A DNA stretch of 46,428 bases, from assembly GCA_013288945.1 (NCBI GenBank), contig JABDAZ010000024.1, forward strand, positions 1-46,428. Direction: 5' to 3'. A model generated the notes under the pieces. It saw only the letters and a list, made by a program, of their open reading frames with translations. It did no database searches and had not been told where the DNA came from. Made by a program: the position numbers and the translations under genes. This document shows, in pieces, positions 1 through 8,294 of this stretch. Position 1 is the stretch's first letter. The number at the start of each line of letters is the position of its first letter. The DNA comes from Bacteroidota bacterium. GTDB taxonomy: Bacteria; Bacteroidota; Bacteroidia; Chitinophagales; Chitinophagaceae.

Positions 1-2
1 AT

Positions 3-494
3 GCTGGTGAAATCGGACATATTCCTATGTTTAATAATGAAAAAATTTGTTTCTGCGGAAAAAAAGGTTGTCTTGAAACCGAAGCTTCCGGGCTTGCATT
101 AATAGATTATATAACCACAAAAATGAAAGAAGGCAGCAGCAGCCGCTTGCAGCAAACCATTGCAAAAAAGGGTTTTTTAGAATTGGAAGATATTTTAGAA
201 GCTGTGCAGCATGGAGATAATCTGGCGATTGAAGGCGCAACAGAAATTGCACATAATCTTGGTAAAGGTTTGGCCGTTGCCATTAATCTTTTAAACCCTG
301 AATTAATTGTTTTGGGTGGAATGCTTTCTGGCTTGGGCGAATTGCTTTTGCTCCCGGTAAAAACTTCTATTATGCAACATTCATTAAACATTGTTAATAG
401 CGATACAAGAGTTGTATTATCAGAAATAAATCAACGTGCCGGACTAGCTGGTTGCTGTCTTTTAGTAAGAGATAAAATACTCGGATTGATTTAA
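3..494 (+). CDS. ROK family protein (sugar kinase or NagC-like), 5' end missing
   Basis: The reading frame is already open at the window edge (it reads AGEIGHIP before the first Met at 27), so this is the C-terminal 163 residues of a longer protein. The ROK signature is visible: the zinc-binding CFCGKKGCLE motif just after GEIGHIP, followed by the helical C-terminal half with NPELIVLGG. ROK proteins are either ATP-dependent sugar kinases (glucose, N-acetylglucosamine, N-acetylmannosamine) or NagC/Mlc-type repressors with an N-terminal HTH. That N-terminus lies outside the window, so the two cannot be separated here. The next gene downstream is a glucosamine-6-phosphate deaminase fusion, which points to amino-sugar use. 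Family call is firm; substrate is inference. Confidence 0.85.
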   Translation, partial: AGEIGHIPMFNNEKICFCGKKGCLETEASGLALIDYITTKMKEGSSSRLQQTIAKKGFLELEDILEAVQHGDNLAIEGATEIAHNLGKGLAVAINLLNPELIVLGGMLSGLGELLLLPVKTSIMQHSLNIVNSDTRVVLSEINQRAGLAGCCLLVRDKILGLI

Positions 495-540
495 TTTTTT
501 TGATTTTATCTTTTAAAAAATAAAAACGCATTATTAATAA

Positions 541-575
541 ACTGCTATTTTTTATTAATGAAACAGCAGTAAAAT
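541..575 (+). terminator. Possible terminator hairpin after the ROK gene
   Basis: The arms ACTGCTATTT (541-550) and AAACAGCAGT (561-570) pair with a single A/C mismatch around a 10-nt loop, followed by AAAATTTTATT. The stem is sound but the U-tract is poor. The rest of the 495-725 gap is very AT-rich and carries four copies of the ATTAAT core (two of them full TTATTAATAA). I see no convincing promoter box in it. Confidence 0.4.
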
Positions 576-725
576 TTTATTAAAATAGTTTTACAATCTT
601 ATTAATAATATCAATCGTTTGCTTAATTATATTTTGTTGAAAGTTTATAGTGAATCAATTTTGTTGTCAATAAAAACCAAATAAAAAAATCAGTAATCAT
701 TTTATTCTATTAATAATAATCGCTT

Positions 726-2630
726 ATGAGTATGGTAGATTCATTTGAAAAAATTCCGGTAAAAATTTTTAGTTCATTAAAAGAAGGTTCCTATTTTATT
801 GCACAGGAAATTGCTGCGCTTATCCGCGATAAAGAATCAAAAGGAGAAAAATGTGTGCTCGGGCTTGCAACCGGTTCTTCGCCAAAAACTTTGTATGCAG
901 AACTGGTGCGCATGCATAAAGAAGAAGGGCTGAGTTTTAAAAATGTTATCGCTTTTAATTTAGATGAATATTACCCGATTGATAATGATGCATTGCAGAG
1001 TTATAATCGTTTTATGAAAAAACAATTGTTTGATAAAATTGATATTAACCAGCGCGATTGCCACATACCAAATGGCGAATGGAAAAAAGAAGACATCAAA
1101 AAATATTGTATAAAATATGAAGAACTGATTGAAGAAGTTGGTGGCATTGATTTACAAATTTTAGGCATTGGTAATAATGGCCATATTGGTTTTAATGAGC
1201 CTGGCGCAAGTTTGTTTTCTAAAACAAGATTGGTGCCGCTTGATAATTCTACACGGCTTGCAAATTCGCATGAGTTTCAAAATATTTCTAAAGTGCCGCG
1301 CCTTGCAATTACAATGGGCATCAGCACCATTTTAAAAGCAAAGAAAATTTTATTAATGGCGTGGGGACAAACGAAAGCGCCAGTAATTCAAAAAGCAGTT
1401 GAAGGGCATGTTACAGAACAAATTCCTGCATCATTATTACAGCAGCATAATGATTGCATTTTTGTAACGGATGAACCTGCTGCTGCAGAACTTACACGTT
1501 TTAAATCTCCATGGCTTGCAGGTGATATCGATTGGACGCCGCAATTAATAAGAAAGGCGGTTGTTAATACTGCGTTGAAAGTTGATAAGCCAATTTTAAG
1601 CTTAACAAACAGCGATTATAATGATAATGGTTTAAGTGATTTATTGGTAGAAAAAGGCGATGCTTACGAAATAAATATGCAGGTGTTTTATATGGTGCGT
1701 GATAGTATTACCGGTTGGCCTGGCGGAAAAAATGAACAGCTTCCAAACCCGCCGGAAAGGATGCAGCCTTATCCGAAAACATGTTTGATTTTTTCGCCGC
1801 ATCCTGATGATGATATTATTTCTATGGGCGGAACGTTTATGCGTTTGCATGATCAGGGGCATGATGTTCATGTCGGTTATCAAACCTCTGGAAACATTGC
1901 TGTGACTGATGAATTCGTAACTCGCTTTTTAGATTTTGCCGTAGGGTTTGAACAACTTGCAGGCATTGATAATAAAAAATCTTCGCAGATTTTAGATGAA
2001 GCAACAGCGTTTTTAAAAGATAAAAAGAACAGTGATATTGATACTGAAGAAATACGCCAGATAAAAGGATTAATAAGAAGGTGCGAAGCAAAAGCAACCT
2101 GTCATTATGTTGGCATTAAAGATGAAAATATTCATTTTATGAACCTGCCATTTTATGAAACAGGAACCATTGAAAAAAAACCAATGGGTGAAGAAGATGT
2201 TCAGATTACAATGGCGTTATTAAGAAAAATAAAACCACACCAGGTTTATTGCGCAGGCGATTTAGCAGATCCGCACGGAACACATAAAGTTTGCCTGGAT
2301 ATTATTTTTGAATCATTACGGAGATTAAAAGCTGATGGTGAAGAATGGATTAAAGATTGTTGGGTTTGGTTATATAAAGGTGCGTGGCAGGAATGGGATA
2401 TGAGTGAGATTGAAATGGCAATTCCAATGAGCCCGGACCAAGTAATGAAAAAACGTTTTGGAATTTTCATTCACCAATCGCAAAAAGATATGATACCATT
2501 CCAGGGAACTGATGCGCGTGAATTTTGGCAACGTGCAGAAGACAGAAATGCAAACACTGCAAATTTGTATGCACAACTTGGCTTAACAAAATATGCAGCG
2601 ATGGAAGCATTTGTGCGCTGGCATTATTAA
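726..2630 (+). CDS. nagB: Glucosamine-6-phosphate deaminase fused to a PIG-L/LmbE deacetylase domain
   Basis: A 634-residue two-domain protein. Residues 1 to about 265 are NagB, which converts glucosamine-6-P to fructose-6-P and ammonia: NLDEYYP (D80, E81) and GIGNNGHIGFNEPG (H153, E158) are the active-site signatures. Residues from about 350 to the end are a PIG-L/LmbE-type zinc deacetylase, with the metal motif HPDDD (H359, D361, D362) and DPHGTH (515-520). Canonical NagB is about 260 residues, so the second half is a genuine fusion; the same architecture is known in other Bacteroidota. The fusion suggests deacetylation and deamination of an N-acetylglucosamine derivative on one chain, but the substrate of the PIG-L half is not known from sequence. 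ATG at 732 is an alternative start. Confidence 0.93.
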   Translation: MSMVDSFEKIPVKIFSSLKEGSYFIAQEIAALIRDKESKGEKCVLGLATGSSPKTLYAELVRMHKEEGLSFKNVIAFNLDEYYPIDNDALQSYNRFMKKQLFDKIDINQRDCHIPNGEWKKEDIKKYCIKYEELIEEVGGIDLQILGIGNNGHIGFNEPGASLFSKTRLVPLDNSTRLANSHEFQNISKVPRLAITMGISTILKAKKILLMAWGQTKAPVIQKAVEGHVTEQIPASLLQQHNDCIFVTDEPAAAELTRFKSPWLAGDIDWTPQLIRKAVVNTALKVDKPILSLTNSDYNDNGLSDLLVEKGDAYEINMQVFYMVRDSITGWPGGKNEQLPNPPERMQPYPKTCLIFSPHPDDDIISMGGTFMRLHDQGHDVHVGYQTSGNIAVTDEFVTRFLDFAVGFEQLAGIDNKKSSQILDEATAFLKDKKNSDIDTEEIRQIKGLIRRCEAKATCHYVGIKDENIHFMNLPFYETGTIEKKPMGEEDVQITMALLRKIKPHQVYCAGDLADPHGTHKVCLDIIFESLRRLKADGEEWIKDCWVWLYKGAWQEWDMSEIEMAIPMSPDQVMKKRFGIFIHQSQKDMIPFQGTDAREFWQRAEDRNANTANLYAQLGLTKYAAMEAFVRWHY

Positions 2631-2649
2631 TATTATTATACATTTTATT

Positions 2650-2682
2650 AATACCTGCAGCTTTTGTTGCAGGTATTTTTAT
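2650..2682 (+). terminator. Rho-independent terminator of nagB
   Basis: A perfect 10-bp stem, AATACCTGCA (2650-2659) with TGCAGGTATT (2668-2677), has an 8-nt loop and is followed by TTTATTTATT. It begins 20 bp after the nagB stop codon. Confidence 0.8.
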
Positions 2683-2696
2683 TTATTATAAACACA

Positions 2697-2704
2697 TAAC
2701 TTTG
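2697..2704 (+). promoter_or_regulatory. Bacteroidota -7 promoter box (TAACTTTG)
   Basis: TAACTTTG matches the sigma-ABfr -7 consensus TAnnTTTG exactly and lies 31 bp upstream of the PAP2 start codon, just after the nagB terminator. No clean TTTG -33 box stands at the usual spacing. Confidence 0.55.
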
Positions 2705-2735
2705 CGCCCTTTCTAATTCGCTTATAGAAGATCGC

Positions 2736-3374
2736 ATGGAACAATCAACGTCGGAAAAATGGCAGGCAGCATGGAGGTCAAAAAAATTTCGCAATAAAAT
2801 ATTCATCGGTTTAATTTTATTATTTCTTACGCTTGCAACATTTCCATTTTTTTTTCAAACAATAGATGAACGCAACGGGCCAGTAATAAACGATTGGTTA
2901 CTTAATTATTTACCTGCCTACAATGTATCTGTTGCCATCTTTATTATAATGTGGTCTGCAACAGCTTTTATTTTTATACGCGTATTTCAAAACCCTGATA
3001 TTTTTGTAGTTTATTTATGGGCATATATTATGTTGTCTATTTCAAGGCTGCTAGTTATAAGTGCTGTACCGCTTAATCCGCCTGTTGGCTTGCTCGAATT
3101 GAAAGATCCAATCAGCAATACTTTTTATGGGATGCGCGTGGTAACAAAAGATTTATTTTTTTCCGGCCACACTTCTACCCTATTTCTTGATTTTTTATGC
3201 TTGGTAAAAATGAAGGATAAAATAATTATGCTTGCCGCAACAATTACGGTTGCATGTTTATTATTAATACAACATGTTCATTATACAATTGACGTGTTGG
3301 CCGCGCCGGTATTTACATATTTAATATACAGCTTCGCGAAAAAAAATTTTCAAAATAAAATTTCTAACAAATAA
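2736..3374 (+). CDS. PAP2-superfamily membrane protein resembling sphingomyelin synthase
   Basis: A 212-residue polytopic membrane protein with about five to six hydrophobic segments (roughly 21-40, 62-82, 88-110, 163-180 and 187-202). Two motifs stand out: SGHTS (143-147) and HYTIDV (182-187). They supply H145, H182 and D186, the arrangement of the catalytic His-His-Asp triad of eukaryotic sphingomyelin synthases and the PAP2_C family. Many Bacteroidota make sphingolipids, so a role in moving a phospho-headgroup onto ceramide, or a lipid phosphatase role, is plausible; this is inference. It has its own -7 box and is convergent with the barrel gene only 3 bp away. Confidence 0.7.
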   Translation: MEQSTSEKWQAAWRSKKFRNKIFIGLILLFLTLATFPFFFQTIDERNGPVINDWLLNYLPAYNVSVAIFIIMWSATAFIFIRVFQNPDIFVVYLWAYIMLSISRLLVISAVPLNPPVGLLELKDPISNTFYGMRVVTKDLFFSGHTSTLFLDFLCLVKMKDKIIMLAATITVACLLLIQHVHYTIDVLAAPVFTYLIYSFAKKNFQNKISNK

Positions 3375-3377
3375 AAA

Positions 3378-4478
3378 TCAGAAAGCTTCTGCCAATTGCA
3401 AATAAAATCCGTGGGAAGATCCACTGCCGATTCCATAGTCAATACGAAGGTTTAATTTCTCAGCCTGGTTTAATGCAAAGCGAAGCCCGCCACCATATGT
3501 ATATTTCAAATATTGAAAATTAATATCGCTTAATTCTCCACCAACATTTCCAAAATCTCCAAACGCAACGGCGCCAAATCTCCAGAATAAAGGCACGCGG
3601 TATTCTGCCTGGAAAACAACTTTGTTTTTATCGCGGTAGCGCCCATCATAATAACCACGCATACTCGTTGCGCCACCGATAGAAGCCAAACTTCTTAAAG
3701 GAACTTCGCCCACATTAAAAAAACCATAGGCCTGCAAAGCGAGTATTTGTTTTTTATAAACCCTTATAAATTTGCGCATGTCGAGCACATAATTTGTGTA
3801 CTCATAACTCGAACCAAAAATGGGCGCAAAATGATCAAAATAAAATTGCATTAATGAACCTTTGTCGGGCGCAAAAGCATTGTTGCGCGTATCATACGTA
3901 AAACTTAATCCTAACCCGGAAACATGATAACCATCTCTGCCAACAATATTTTGCTGATCGAATAAACCGCCGGCAATATAATTTACATCAAACAAACGCT
4001 GGTACTCATATAGCAAACCAACAAACATATTATTGCCAACTGAATATTGCGGGTGCAGATAAATATAATATTGTTTGTAACTGTAATGTTCTTTATTACT
4101 AAACGGTTCTGTTTTGCCAAGACCCCAAAATTCATCAGGAAAATAACTGTAGGATAGTTGCTGGTTGAGAATAAATTTTTCTCCCGGAAAATAAATTGAA
4201 CCATTAATAGCAGCAACAAACTGGTGGCGCAACGTATACAAAACGAGCGCTTGCATGTTAGAAGTTCGCACCGGCGCTTTTTCTGATTTGACATGAAAAG
4301 TTAATGCACTTACAACGCCAAACGACCAGCTTGTTTCGATAGAACGCGCTACCAGCGGCAATATCAGCTCGTGATGTGTTTTTAACGAACTATCCTTCTG
4401 CCCAATTGTTTTAAGCTGGGAGAACAATAAAACAGCCATTAATAAAGTTAGCAGGTGTGATTTATTTTTCAAACGCAC
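3378..4478 (-). CDS. BamA/TamA-like (D15 surface antigen) outer-membrane beta-barrel protein
   Basis: A 366-residue protein with an N-terminal hydrophobic signal segment (about residues 8-24) and no long POTRA region, so it is mostly barrel. It has the Bac_surface_Ag features: the loop-like GGATSMRGYYDGRY segment, alternating aromatic/polar strands, GLRFALN near the end, and a C-terminal Phe as expected for recognition by the BAM complex. The start is taken at GTG 4478; TTG 4472 is an alternative, and no ATG precedes the signal segment in this frame. Without POTRA domains it is unlikely to be BamA itself. Proteins of this short class are found across Bacteroidota with unknown cargo. Confidence 0.75.
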   Translation of the reverse strand: MRLKNKSHLLTLLMAVLLFSQLKTIGQKDSSLKTHHELILPLVARSIETSWSFGVVSALTFHVKSEKAPVRTSNMQALVLYTLRHQFVAAINGSIYFPGEKFILNQQLSYSYFPDEFWGLGKTEPFSNKEHYSYKQYYIYLHPQYSVGNNMFVGLLYEYQRLFDVNYIAGGLFDQQNIVGRDGYHVSGLGLSFTYDTRNNAFAPDKGSLMQFYFDHFAPIFGSSYEYTNYVLDMRKFIRVYKKQILALQAYGFFNVGEVPLRSLASIGGATSMRGYYDGRYRDKNKVVFQAEYRVPLFWRFGAVAFGDFGNVGGELSDINFQYLKYTYGGGLRFALNQAEKLNLRIDYGIGSGSSHGFYLQLAEAF

Positions 4479-4552
4479 GGCAATGTTAGAATAATAACAT
4501 TAATTATTTTATAATAAAAGAAGACAATTTAAGATGTAAATTTTAATTTTAT

Positions 4553-4560
4553 TACTTTTG
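4553..4560 (+). promoter_or_regulatory. Bacteroidota -7 promoter box (TACTTTTG)
   Basis: TACTTTTG fits TAnnTTTG and stands 112 bp upstream of the dioxygenase start codon, in the gap divergent from the barrel gene. This would give a leader of about 105 nt. Confidence 0.4.
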
Positions 4561-4672
4561 CGGATTCATATAAAGATCATAATTTGTTAAAAGTAAAATT
4601 CAATCAATTAATTAAAGGCCCTGATTCAATGAACGGGAGGTTATTTCGTTCTTAAGGCTAAATGCTAACATC

Positions 4673-5488
4673 ATGAAAAAAATAGATTGCCCGGATTTTA
4701 TTTTAGGTGATAAACTTACACAAGAACAATTGGATTTTTTTGACACCAACGGTGTTATCATTTTCCGCAATTTTATTCCGAAGGAAACTGTTAAGCTTTT
4801 TATCAGTGAAACAGAAAGAATAGAAAAACAGTTGCTTGATGAAGGCAAAGAAAAAATAAATGGCGTGCCGTTAAAATTTGGTAAAGATGAAAACGGCAAC
4901 AAAATTATTCAGCGCCTTTGTTTTCTTTCTTTATCAAGCGAACCGCTGCACCAAATGTTGCAGGATCCGCGCATACTTGCATTAATAAACTTTTTATATC
5001 CTTACGAAGGGCGCATTGCCGAAAATGAAAAAGATGGTTTGATATTAAACCATTATGTGCGCCTGCCAAACAGTGCGTTTACACAAATGGGATGGCACAC
5101 AGACAGCCCGCGTGATTTATTTCTCGGGCAAAAAATTATGCCGATGCTTAACGTTGGTATTCACCTGGATGATTGCCCGATGGAAAACGGCGGCTTGCGT
5201 GTTTTGCCAGGCACACACAAACAAAATATTTTGAAATTATTATTCGGTAAAAAATATTTTATTGATAATAACCCTGATGATCGTGAAATAGGATTTGATG
5301 TGAATGCGGGCGATTTAACCGTTCATGACGGGCGCCTTTGGCACCGCGCGCAACAGTCACCGCATTTTGGAGAAAAGAGCCGCAGGCGCGTTTTATACCT
5401 TCCGATTATTACCGGAAAATATATGCCGAAACATGATAAAAGCAAAACACCTTTTTATCATCGCTTTGCATCTAAAGTTCAAAACTGA
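4673..5488 (+). CDS. Phytanoyl-CoA dioxygenase (PhyH) family protein
   Basis: A 271-residue Fe(II)/2-oxoglutarate-dependent oxygenase of the PhyH fold. The iron-binding triad is visible: WHTD (H142, D144) and the distal His in LWHRA (H224). LPGTH (178-182) is the usual core strand, and the basic SRRRV stretch that follows can bind 2-oxoglutarate. Bacterial members hydroxylate lipids, amino acids or natural products, and the substrate here cannot be told. It is a monocistronic unit: a promoter box upstream and a terminator just after it. Family confidence is high; function beyond hydroxylation is unknown. Confidence 0.85.
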   Translation: MKKIDCPDFILGDKLTQEQLDFFDTNGVIIFRNFIPKETVKLFISETERIEKQLLDEGKEKINGVPLKFGKDENGNKIIQRLCFLSLSSEPLHQMLQDPRILALINFLYPYEGRIAENEKDGLILNHYVRLPNSAFTQMGWHTDSPRDLFLGQKIMPMLNVGIHLDDCPMENGGLRVLPGTHKQNILKLLFGKKYFIDNNPDDREIGFDVNAGDLTVHDGRLWHRAQQSPHFGEKSRRRVLYLPIITGKYMPKHDKSKTPFYHRFASKVQN

Positions 5489-5517
5489 TAAAAACGTTTT
5501 TAAAATAATTCATTATT

Positions 5518-5525
5518 TATCTTTG
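5518..5525 (+). promoter_or_regulatory. Bacteroidota -7 promoter box (TATCTTTG)
   Basis: An exact TAnnTTTG match 55 bp upstream of the SDR start. It directly abuts the hairpin that ends the upstream dioxygenase transcript. Confidence 0.5.
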
Positions 5526-5527
5526 AA

Positions 5528-5557
5528 GAAGGCCAGCATTTTGTTGGCCTCTTTTTT
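5528..5557 (+). terminator. Rho-independent terminator of the PhyH gene
   Basis: AGGCCAGC (5530-5537) pairs with GTTGGCCT (5543-5550) with one G-U pair and a 5-nt loop, and is followed by CTTTTTTTATT. It lies 41 bp after the stop. Confidence 0.8.
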
Positions 5558-5580
5558 TATTATTAATAATATTTTTCATT

Positions 5581-6354
5581 ATGGCTTATGCATTAATAAC
5601 CGGCGCCAGTAAAGGAATCGGAAAAGCAATTGCGGAACAATTGGCTGCAAAAAAATTCAACGTTTTGTTAATAGCACGTTCTGAAGATGCATTAAAAAAA
5701 ACCGCAAATGAAATTGCTGAAAAATATAAAGTAGAAGCAAATTATCTCGCACTTGATCTTTCTTTAAATAATGCAGCAGAAAATATTTACAATTGGTGCA
5801 AACAAAAAAATTATACCATAGAAATTTTAATCAATAATGCCGGCTACGGCTTAAGCGGCCCGTTTGAAAAATATTCTTATGCCGAAAATTTGAATATGAT
5901 GTTGCTGAACATGGTTACGCCGGTTCAGTTGTGCCAATTATTTTTACCTGATTTAAAACTTCAGCCAAAATCTTACATTTTAAATATTGCGAGTTCGGCT
6001 GCTTATCAGGCTGTTCCTAACTTAAGTTTGTATGCTGCAACAAAATCGTTTGTATTAAGCTTTAGCCGCGGTTTGCGGCAGGAATTGGCTGGCACAAATG
6101 TTTCTGTTACCTGCGTTTGCCCGGGCGCTACAGACACGGATTTTGCCAACCGCGCGCAGATTGGTGAAAAAGGATTGAAGGCTGCTGAAAAAGTAAATAT
6201 GACGCCGGCCAGCGTTGCAAAAATTGCATTAAAAAGTATGTTTGCCGGCGAGGCAGAAGTAATAACCGGCGTTATTAATAAGTTGGGTGCATTTATGGTT
6301 TGGCTATTACCAAAAGGATTGGTAGAAAAAACAGCCATGAAAATTTATCAATAG
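5581..6354 (+). CDS. Short-chain dehydrogenase/reductase (SDR)
   Basis: A 257-residue classical SDR. The N-terminal Rossmann motif GASKGIG (8-14), the NNAGYG motif (85-90), the catalytic Ser (S139) and YAATK (Y151, K155) are all present. The R33 that follows strand beta-2 suggests NADP(H) preference. This is the DltE/YqjQ-like group of uncharacterised oxidoreductases, whose substrates are unknown. Preceded by its own -7 box and by a TTATTAATAA palindrome (5560-5569) 11 bp from the ATG; followed by the tRNA unit. Confidence 0.88.
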   Translation: MAYALITGASKGIGKAIAEQLAAKKFNVLLIARSEDALKKTANEIAEKYKVEANYLALDLSLNNAAENIYNWCKQKNYTIEILINNAGYGLSGPFEKYSYAENLNMMLLNMVTPVQLCQLFLPDLKLQPKSYILNIASSAAYQAVPNLSLYAATKSFVLSFSRGLRQELAGTNVSVTCVCPGATDTDFANRAQIGEKGLKAAEKVNMTPASVAKIALKSMFAGEAEVITGVINKLGAFMVWLLPKGLVEKTAMKIYQ

Positions 6355-6393
6355 AGATTTCAAATACACATTTTTCTGTTTTAGATTTTATGT

Positions 6394-6401
6394 TATATTT
6401 G
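6394..6401 (+). promoter_or_regulatory. -7 promoter box of tRNA-Arg (TATATTTG)
   Basis: An exact TAnnTTTG match 16 bp upstream of the mature tRNA 5' end, an appropriate distance for a short-leader tRNA transcript. Confidence 0.6.
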
Positions 6402-6417
6402 CACCCCGTTCAAAAAT

Positions 6418-6491
6418 GGCTGCGTAGCTCAATTGAATAGAGCATCTGACTACGGATCAGAAGGTTTTAGGTTTGAATCCTAACGCGGTCA
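6418..6491 (+). tRNA. tRNA-Arg (anticodon ACG)
   Basis: A full cloverleaf was folded by hand. Acceptor GGCTGCG (6418-6424) pairs with CGCGGTC (6484-6490), including two G-U pairs. The D stem is GCTC/GAGC. Anticodon stem TCTGA/TCAGA carries the loop CTACGGA, with anticodon ACG at 6452-6454 (A34 presumably edited to inosine by TadA). T stem TTAGG/CCTAA carries loop TTTGAAT. The discriminator is A6491. CCA is not encoded and must be added enzymatically. Confidence 0.95.
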
Positions 6492-6502
6492 CACTTACAG
6501 GC

Positions 6503-6532
6503 AAAAGGTTTCATTAATTTGAAACCTTTTTT
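6503..6532 (+). terminator. Terminator of tRNA-Arg
   Basis: A perfect 10-bp stem, AAAAGGTTTC (6503-6512) with GAAACCTTTT (6521-6530), has an 8-nt loop ATTAATTT and continues into TTATTTT. It starts 11 nt after the tRNA. The rest of the gap up to 6776 holds nothing that I recognise. Confidence 0.85.
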
Positions 6533-6776
6533 ATTTTAAGGCATTTGCAATTTGCTTCGCAAACAATTGATTTCTGCATCATCGTCTTCTAAAATTTTCA
6601 ATCATCTATTTGGAGAGAAAATTTTATTCGCAACAGAAACGCATCATTAATAATCTTAAAAAATATTATGAGAAGAATAAAAAACTGTAAGCAAATAAAA
6701 CAGTTGATATTAATGCAAATTAATTATCCAAAGAACATATGCATTTAGCATATCTTCCAAAACCAAAAGCTATCAC

Positions 6777-7652
6777 ATGACGCAATCCAAAATTAAAAAT
6801 TTGTTGAGCCAAATCTATCTTGCGCTTGTTCCGCTTTTGACAATTGTATTCGGATTGGGTGTTGGATATATTGGTTACAAAATTTATTTACCAATATGGT
6901 TGCTCAATGTTTTTTTTATGTCAGTAGCTATATGGTGGCTTTCTAATTCAGCAATAAAAAGAGAAGGTATTTGGTATAAAAATATTGTGATAAGTGCAAT
7001 TTTATTTCTTATACCTACAATGCTTACTTCCATGTTTTTCGGTTTAGGCGCGCCTCCATATGAAAGCCCGGAACTATGGATAAAAACACTCGCTGAACAA
7101 AGAGCAAGATATTATATTTTACTTGCCGCAGGGCTTATAATTACTTTCGGGTTTTCTGTACTTTGCCAGCAATTAAAAAAAGCTGGTGAAGATTTATATT
7201 CAGCAATTGGTATGGTTGCCATTCAAATTGCAGCGCCTGTTTTTATTATTAACATGAGTTTTTGGGGTTTTTATTTACCCAGGTTATACCAGCAAATGGT
7301 CAAGCTAAATACAACAACATTACCTGAATGGATTTTTCCTATGCGAACCATGTTTTATTATATAAATGTATTTGCAAGTGCATTGATTTACCTGGCTGTA
7401 ATTAATTTTTCAATGTCGCTCAAAAAAACCAGTTTACTAAAATCTACAACATGTAATATTTATATTTGCATCAGTGCGTTGTTTCTTGTGCTTGACTTAT
7501 TGCCGCCGTCTTTACCAGAACCATTTTCTACTTTAAATTTTATTGTTTCCATTCCGGCTGTTCCATTTATGCTTCCTTATTTTATGCGAATAAATTTGTT
7601 GTCAAGAAAAAGTGTAAGCCAATTTTCCGAACAAAAAATTATACTTAGTTGA
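6777..7652 (+). CDS. Polytopic membrane protein of unknown function
   Basis: A 291-residue, strongly hydrophobic protein with about seven to eight predicted membrane segments (roughly 12-32, 36-54, 68-88, 113-132, 142-165, 192-212, 222-240 and 250-270). A short soluble loop, around the GAPPYESPELW stretch and following EQRARY, lies between the third and fourth segments. No catalytic motif is recognised and I cannot place it in a family. It stands alone between the tRNA and the next gene cluster. The 7653-7909 gap after it contains only AT-rich sequence without an evident hairpin. Treated as real because of its length, its ATG start and the consistent hydrophobic pattern. Confidence 0.7.
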   Translation: MTQSKIKNLLSQIYLALVPLLTIVFGLGVGYIGYKIYLPIWLLNVFFMSVAIWWLSNSAIKREGIWYKNIVISAILFLIPTMLTSMFFGLGAPPYESPELWIKTLAEQRARYYILLAAGLIITFGFSVLCQQLKKAGEDLYSAIGMVAIQIAAPVFIINMSFWGFYLPRLYQQMVKLNTTTLPEWIFPMRTMFYYINVFASALIYLAVINFSMSLKKTSLLKSTTCNIYICISALFLVLDLLPPSLPEPFSTLNFIVSIPAVPFMLPYFMRINLLSRKSVSQFSEQKIILS

Positions 7653-7909
7653 AGCCGGAATTTTATTAATGCATTTGCAAACCAATTTCTTTTACAAAAT
7701 ATTTTCAGACTAAAATTGATGCTAAATTTTGAAATTAACTTATAAGATTTTTATAAAAATGCTTTCATAAACTTTAATGAAAAAAGTTTTGTAAATTCAA
7801 AAACTTCTTCTTCTCAACATCCAATTTGTTTTAATTGAAGTCCCATTAATGCAACATCTCCAGCTACGGTATGGTTATTGGCTTTATGATGTTACATAAA
7901 AATAAAATC

Positions 7910-8278
7910 ATGAACAATCAAAAACAATTTGGAGTTTGGATGGATAACCATCAGGCAACTATAGTAGGAAATGACAATTCAGATGGCACGGAATTTAAAA
8001 TACTGGCACATGTTAAAGGGGAAATAACTTCCCCAAATTCCAGCGAAAAAAATTCTAACAACGCTGAGAAAATGTTGCATGCAAAATTTTTTAAAGAAAT
8101 ATCCTCGCATCTTATTAATGCAACCAATGTTCATATAACAGGAACTGGCCAGGCGCAGGAACAATTTATACATTACCTGGCTGCTACGCCGCAATTTAAA
8201 AACAGTAAAACAACTGAATCCACATCCAATAAAATGAGTGATGAAAAACTTATAGAATTTATCACCGGCAAGTTTTAA
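7910..8278 (+). CDS. Small eRF1-like (baeRF-type) domain protein
   Basis: A 122-residue protein. The start was placed at ATG 7910 because the sequence NNQKQFGVWMDNHQATIVG resembles the conserved N-terminus of small Bacteroidota proteins in the bacterial eRF1/host-attachment-like group (GIWMDhxxAhli); the upstream in-frame Met at 7871 adds 13 non-conserved residues. The middle carries NVHITGTGQAQEQFIHYLAATPQF and the C-terminus reads KMSDEKLIEFITGKF, both matching that group. Related domains have been proposed to act at ribosomes, for example in rescue or hibernation; function here is inference. The gene lies upstream of an NTF2-like gene and a Crp-type regulator. Confidence 0.6.
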   Translation: MNNQKQFGVWMDNHQATIVGNDNSDGTEFKILAHVKGEITSPNSSEKNSNNAEKMLHAKFFKEISSHLINATNVHITGTGQAQEQFIHYLAATPQFKNSKTTESTSNKMSDEKLIEFITGKF

Positions 8279-8294
8279 TATTATCGCTAATGAG

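Noticed and set aside
6540-6690. Frame with a Lys/Tyr-rich C-terminal-like peptide after the tRNA terminator
   Set aside because: No start codon in frame and no similarity that I recognise. It could be a gene remnant, but the evidence is too thin to list.
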